Source: an uncultured Bacteroidota bacterium (GTDB taxonomy: Bacteria; Bacteroidota; Bacteroidia; Chitinophagales; Chitinophagaceae). Taken from it: a stretch of DNA of 6,403 nt. Below are positions 6,301-6,403 of this stretch, piece by piece (positions within the stretch are counted from its first letter, which is position 1; every line of letters starts with the position of its first letter). The notes beneath the pieces are model-generated. The model made no database searches and had not been told where the DNA came from. It was given only the letters and a program-made list of their open reading frames with translations. A program made the translations under genes and the position numbers. The stretch covers positions 1-6,403 of the forward strand of contig CAIVHI010000211.1 of the NCBI GenBank assembly GCA_903905685.1. The letters run 5' to 3'.

Positions 6301-6403
6301 TACCCGAAAAATAGCCCCCCAGGGTGCTATCTGAGTATAGTGCGGTAGCGCCAACGCACAGCACGGAGTCACCCATTATGGGTGCTACCACCGGCGCGCC
6401 AAG
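371..6403 (-). CDS. Giant Ig-like repeat surface protein with C-terminal T9SS sorting domain (5' end outside window)
   Basis: Seen: one uninterrupted minus-strand frame runs from the right edge to TAG at 373..371, giving at least 2010 residues. The first possible start, GTG at 6391..6389, is not a real start: the four codons before it (L-G-A-P) are open, and the sequence around it is the normal beginning of a repeat unit. The true start and signal peptide therefore lie beyond the window. The protein holds 25 modules of about 73-79 residues, an 18-residue linker and a 75-residue T9SS type A domain. Composition is very rich in Thr, Ser, Gly, Val and Ala and poor in Lys, Arg and Glu; Asp is the main charged residue. 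Known: such modules resemble bacterial Ig-like families (Big_2, or the Ig_7 / CHU_C-associated type), and T9SS cargo is exported across the outer membrane and anchored or released. Inferred: an adhesin-like or structural surface fibre; ligand unknown. No catalytic motif is visible. Long frames on the opposite strand are shadows of the repetitive coding sequence. Confidence 0.96.
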   Translation of the reverse strand, partial: LGAPVVAPIMGDSVLCVGATALYSDSTLGGYFSGTGGLFTATTAGAFAITYTVDGACGNTVVTKAIAVYPLSGTSFDSTEMCEGTTITLSGIIPGGTWTNYNGHATITGTWGATASVDLLTPARDTVSYSVTSFCGTATSNHILLIDVYLPDNPITGDSVLCIGDSVNLVGEPLAGVWSSTVPAIANVNGNGTVFGLSAGRATISFTDANACGTVTETKAVTINPTAFSAVVDSVTICIGTTTFITSPLPGGAWTVFNGDAVVGSPVDSGTAVYGGTAGTDTVYFSLTTFCGTAVYKHIVHILNVPTAVTIVGDSVVCAGSTLTLTDTAVGGTWSSGTPGVAAIASTGIVTAFSAGTTIISYTISNICGSVHAMKPITVYPTSGAPSLDSFTVCVGATHSFTPPVGGGTWSTALGLVSLSGTTGPVTATCGTVGTDTVYYTVSTTCGTKVYKHLFKVFNEPTAGTITGSSVLCVGSAATVTETGSGGVWASGTPGVAAITTTGIVTAVSPGTTTVFYSQSNACGTASATWPLTVYPVPAMLLVDSFTLCVGGTQSFTPPVGGGTWSTAFGVVSLSGSTGPITVSCSTVGTDTVFYTLTTTCGAVIYKHLFHVVAAPTAGAISGSLSVCTGSVGLLTDDGTPGGSWSVSGSAATLFGSGIIGGVSPGTASVVYLVVNLCGSASTSAVVTVNPAASSTIDSTSLCPGAMATYTASPAGGTWAMSNAYAVFATWGGATQMVDAVSVGRDTAIYTYSSVCGTAQQIHIIKVKTDPVLGPITGDSVLCAGQTITLSNATAGGTWGSYNTAVVTTSGSLVTGVAWGTTQIYYRVVGCTSQVVTKTVSVSSGITFVVDTVQVCVGTVTTLSDDVSGGTWSISNASATEVPIFGHVAVTGVSVGLDTLIYTPASGCIAHYWHEVRIGADTTLAPIGGASTVCKGATLTLADAQSGGTWTSSNPSVVAIGATTGVLTGLMYGAATITYSAPGMCGVMITATQTIAVDTLPVVAVTGPDNLCSGADATFTGLPLGGTWSGGTSGIGTIAGGTLTGIAPGSVVITYSLANVCGTAQDTHAVVVDPSGNVMVDTVQLCVGTSTTLNDDVSGGTWSTSNARVSTSLTTGGVVLTGAAPGYDSLTYMPPSGCITGYLHKVWVHADTDLAAIGGGSAVCRGTTLTLTDAQSGGTWTSSNTSLATVNSGGVVSGVAYGTVTISYSGIGMCGLAIMATKTVSVDTLPNATISGLDSLCNGATLLLTASPIGGSWGSSVPAVATVGGGYVTGVSAGTTQINYTVVNACGVSIATKDVTVNPSGTITSDSTHLCVGASTTLMATTGGGAWMVNNGHLSADTVSGGLLVTGVSAGRDTAVYTAASVCPLAYRHLVTVIADTGLSAITGDSVLCAGTSTTLTESVMGGTWTSSMPTVATVTSGGVVTASTAGTTTIGFQRTNACGIPHTATKTVTVQVAPTLTLAGADTLCPGSSATYTVTGTGGSWSLADALAVGVVDSAGGYAVTAVNAGADTVRYMFANACGIVLVVKAVYIAPLPMAGMLTGADTLCPGMTDSCFDSQSGGVWAVADGSLSVSGAGKITYLASGTDTVLYTTTTYCGSQTDRHAVYCATLPVVAYINGDTSVCAGATIALTDTATGGDWFRTNGNINFVPTGNSIAVTGVSAGMDTVYYIATGYCGSDTATKVVTIQPVPTSKPITGPDSLCVGSSATLSDSVVGGTWSAFNHTATISGAVVTGSAGGIDTVQYAYSNTCGSFMVKKTITVIALPMVSAITGPATFCIATPATFTDSAAGGTWTASWGLSLTGSVAMASVAGTDTLTYTLANACGTASASVTVTVDSPRYASLAGRSYVCIGNEDTVQVQPPGGTLTLSNGNADWASDKVAKGVEPGLDTVTYRYTNACGTSAASVVIQVYGKGSCDSLNGVQEIGLHSGALTINPNPSTGLYNMSLSTPGHHIAIRMTDLLGNALLETAYEDTNNWSIDIHGQASGVYMVTVIVDGVSYFGKLVLW
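374..598 (-). other. T9SS type A C-terminal sorting domain (protein domain)
   Basis: Residues 1932-2006 of the giant protein match the known T9SS type A signal (Por_Secre_tail / TIGR04183 class). It opens with T-I-N-P-N-P-S-T-G-L-Y, continues with a beta strand ending in M-T-D-L-L-G-N, then S-G-V-Y-M-V-T-V, and finishes with G-K-L-V-L-W immediately before the stop. Length (about 75 residues), position at the extreme C terminus and order of motifs are all typical. In characterised systems this domain directs outer-membrane translocation by the type IX machinery and is cleaved by the PorU sortase, which can attach the cargo to A-LPS. The terminal Trp is less usual than Lys, Gln or Arg endings. 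A lone Cys at residue 1915 lies in the linker just before the domain. Confidence 0.93.
653..2026 (-). repeat. Membrane-proximal block: units 20-25, hybrid A-header/B-tail modules
   Basis: These six units have no dimer or trimer periodicity. Five begin with a type A-like header containing Gly (for example I-T-G-P-D-S-L-C in unit 23, L-T-G-A-D-T-L-C in unit 21), and unit 25 has L-A-G-R-S-Y-V-C. Yet all six carry the type B late strand with Asp (G-A-D-T-V, G-T-D-T-V, G-M-D-T-V, G-I-D-T-V, G-T-D-T-L, G-L-D-T-V). Unit 21 (1789..1562) has four Cys in place of two. Unit 25, next to the sorting domain, lacks the Trp of G-G-x-W and is the most diverged. They could be ancestral-type modules or recombinants between A and B; the sequence alone does not decide. 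Confidence 0.75.
2027..4090 (-). repeat. Trimer block: units 11-19 as three A-B-A triplets
   Basis: Residues 768-997, 998-1226 and 1227-1455 form three successive triplets of 230, 229 and 229 residues. The first members (11, 14, 17) are type A. The second members (12, 15, 18) are type B; 12 and 15 share D-T-V-Q-x-C-V-G-T and D-D-V-S-G-G-T-W-S. In all three the second Cys is followed by Ile or Pro, not Gly, and the unit ends in A-D-T-x-L. The third members (13, 16, 19) are again type A; 13 and 16 share A-Q-S-G-G-T-W-T-S-S-N. At the DNA level the 21-codon core of unit 13 (3542..3604) and of unit 16 (2852..2914) differ at 8 of 63 bases by hand count. The repeating pattern B-A-A is shared by all triplets, so the triplet was copied as a block. 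Confidence 0.85.
4091..6403 (-). repeat. Dimer block: units 1-10 as five alternating A/B pairs
   Basis: Odd units are type A: the header contains a Gly-Asp or Gly-Ser step before the Cys (for example I-T-G-D-S-V-L-C), and the late strand is G-T-T-x-I-x-Y without Asp. Even units are type B: the header is V/I/F/L-D-S-x-x-x-C without Gly, and the late strand is G-x-D-T-V-x-Y, often followed by C-G-T-x-x-Y-K-H. The alternation is strict over five pairs, so the unit of expansion here was about 155 residues (about 465 bases) and not a single module. Pair 1 (6403..5951) is the most divergent and is cut by the window edge. The array may continue upstream. Confidence 0.85.
4556..5485 (-). repeat. Tandem duplication of one 465-base A/B dimer (units 5-6 and 7-8)
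   Basis: Units 5-6 (5485..5021) and 7-8 (5020..4556) are each exactly 155 codons and align with almost no gaps. In the B units, 51 of 67 residues from Asp of the header to the K-H-L-F motif are identical by hand count (residues 385-451 against 540-606). Both copies carry an extra third Cys at equivalent positions (426 and 581, exactly 155 apart) that no other B unit has. The type A halves share the rare string S-G-T-P-G-V-A-A-I. This is the clearest relatively recent duplication in the window. Confidence 0.88.

Larger units (their letters stand above)
653..6403 (-). repeat. Array of 25 tandem Ig-like modules, two cysteines each
   Basis: Hand alignment divides residues 1-1913 (numbered from the GTG at 6391) into 25 consecutive units of 73-79 residues, the first being cut by my numbering and by the window edge. 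The shared pattern is a header ending in C-x-G, then G-G-x-W about 15 residues later, a variable middle, a G-x-(D/T)-T-(V/I)-x-Y strand, a second Cys usually as C-G, and a final V-x-V strand before Pro or Gly. The Trp is present in 23 of 25 units; unit 1 has Gly-Gly-Tyr and unit 25 has Gly-Gly-Thr-Leu instead. Unit starts (high coordinate) are 6403, 6187, 5950, 5722, 5485, 5251, 5020, 4789, 4555, 4324, 4090, 3868, 3631, 3400, 3175, 2941, 2713, 2488, 2254, 2026, 1789, 1561, 1324, 1099 and 880. The pattern fits a seven-strand Ig-like beta sandwich in which the two Cys could form a disulfide; that fold is inferred. Confidence 0.93.

Noticed and set aside
6389..6391. GTG as the start codon of the giant gene
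   Set aside because: The frame is open upstream to the window edge, and the position is in the middle of a repeat-unit header. No signal peptide follows it.
653..6403. CRISPR array or DNA-level satellite
   Set aside because: The period is about 230 bases and always a multiple of three, and the conservation is at protein level. There are no short identical repeats with unique spacers.
371..6403. A new multi-gene system (defence, secretion or biosynthetic cluster)
   Set aside because: Only one certain gene is present, with a recognisable repeat and sorting-domain architecture; nothing in the window points to partner enzymes, nucleases or toxins.

Overview
The window is almost entirely one gene: the 3' part of a giant minus-strand CDS (371..6403, running off the right edge). 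It encodes at least 2010 residues of tandem, cysteine-containing Ig-like modules and ends in a type IX secretion (T9SS) type A sorting domain. That sorting domain occurs only in the Bacteroidota. The TAxxx-free, non-Shine-Dalgarno upstream regions and the medium-high GC coding sequence beside an AT-rich intergenic spacer agree with this phylum. The module style (I-T-G-D-S-x-x-C-x-G ... G-G-T-W ... A-C-G-T) resembles large surface proteins of environmental Chitinophagia-type bacteria, but the genus cannot be read from the sequence.

Layout along transcription (right to left). 6403..653: 25 consecutive modules of about 73-79 residues, each with a Cys near the start, a G-G-x-W motif, and a second Cys usually followed by Gly. 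By hand alignment they fall into three arrangements: 6403..4091 is five A/B dimers (units 1-10), 4090..2027 is three A/B/A trimers (units 11-19), and 2026..653 is six hybrid units (20-25). 652..599 is a short linker. 598..374 is the T9SS domain, and the stop codon TAG is at 373..371. 370..176 is a 195-base AT-rich spacer with a weak bidirectional hairpin terminator candidate and a speculative Bacteroidota-type promoter. 175..1 is the 5' end of a second, unrecognised minus-strand reading frame that leaves the window on the left.

Biologically, the large gene most likely makes an exported, fibre-like surface or secreted protein. The Ig-like modules would form a rod, each probably stabilised by a disulfide, and the C-terminal domain would be the T9SS signal that is removed when the protein is anchored or released. 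The ligand-binding or catalytic part, if there is one, and the signal peptide would lie upstream of the window. I see no defence system, mobile element, CRISPR array or RNA gene. The most interesting content is the internal evolutionary architecture of the repeat array.
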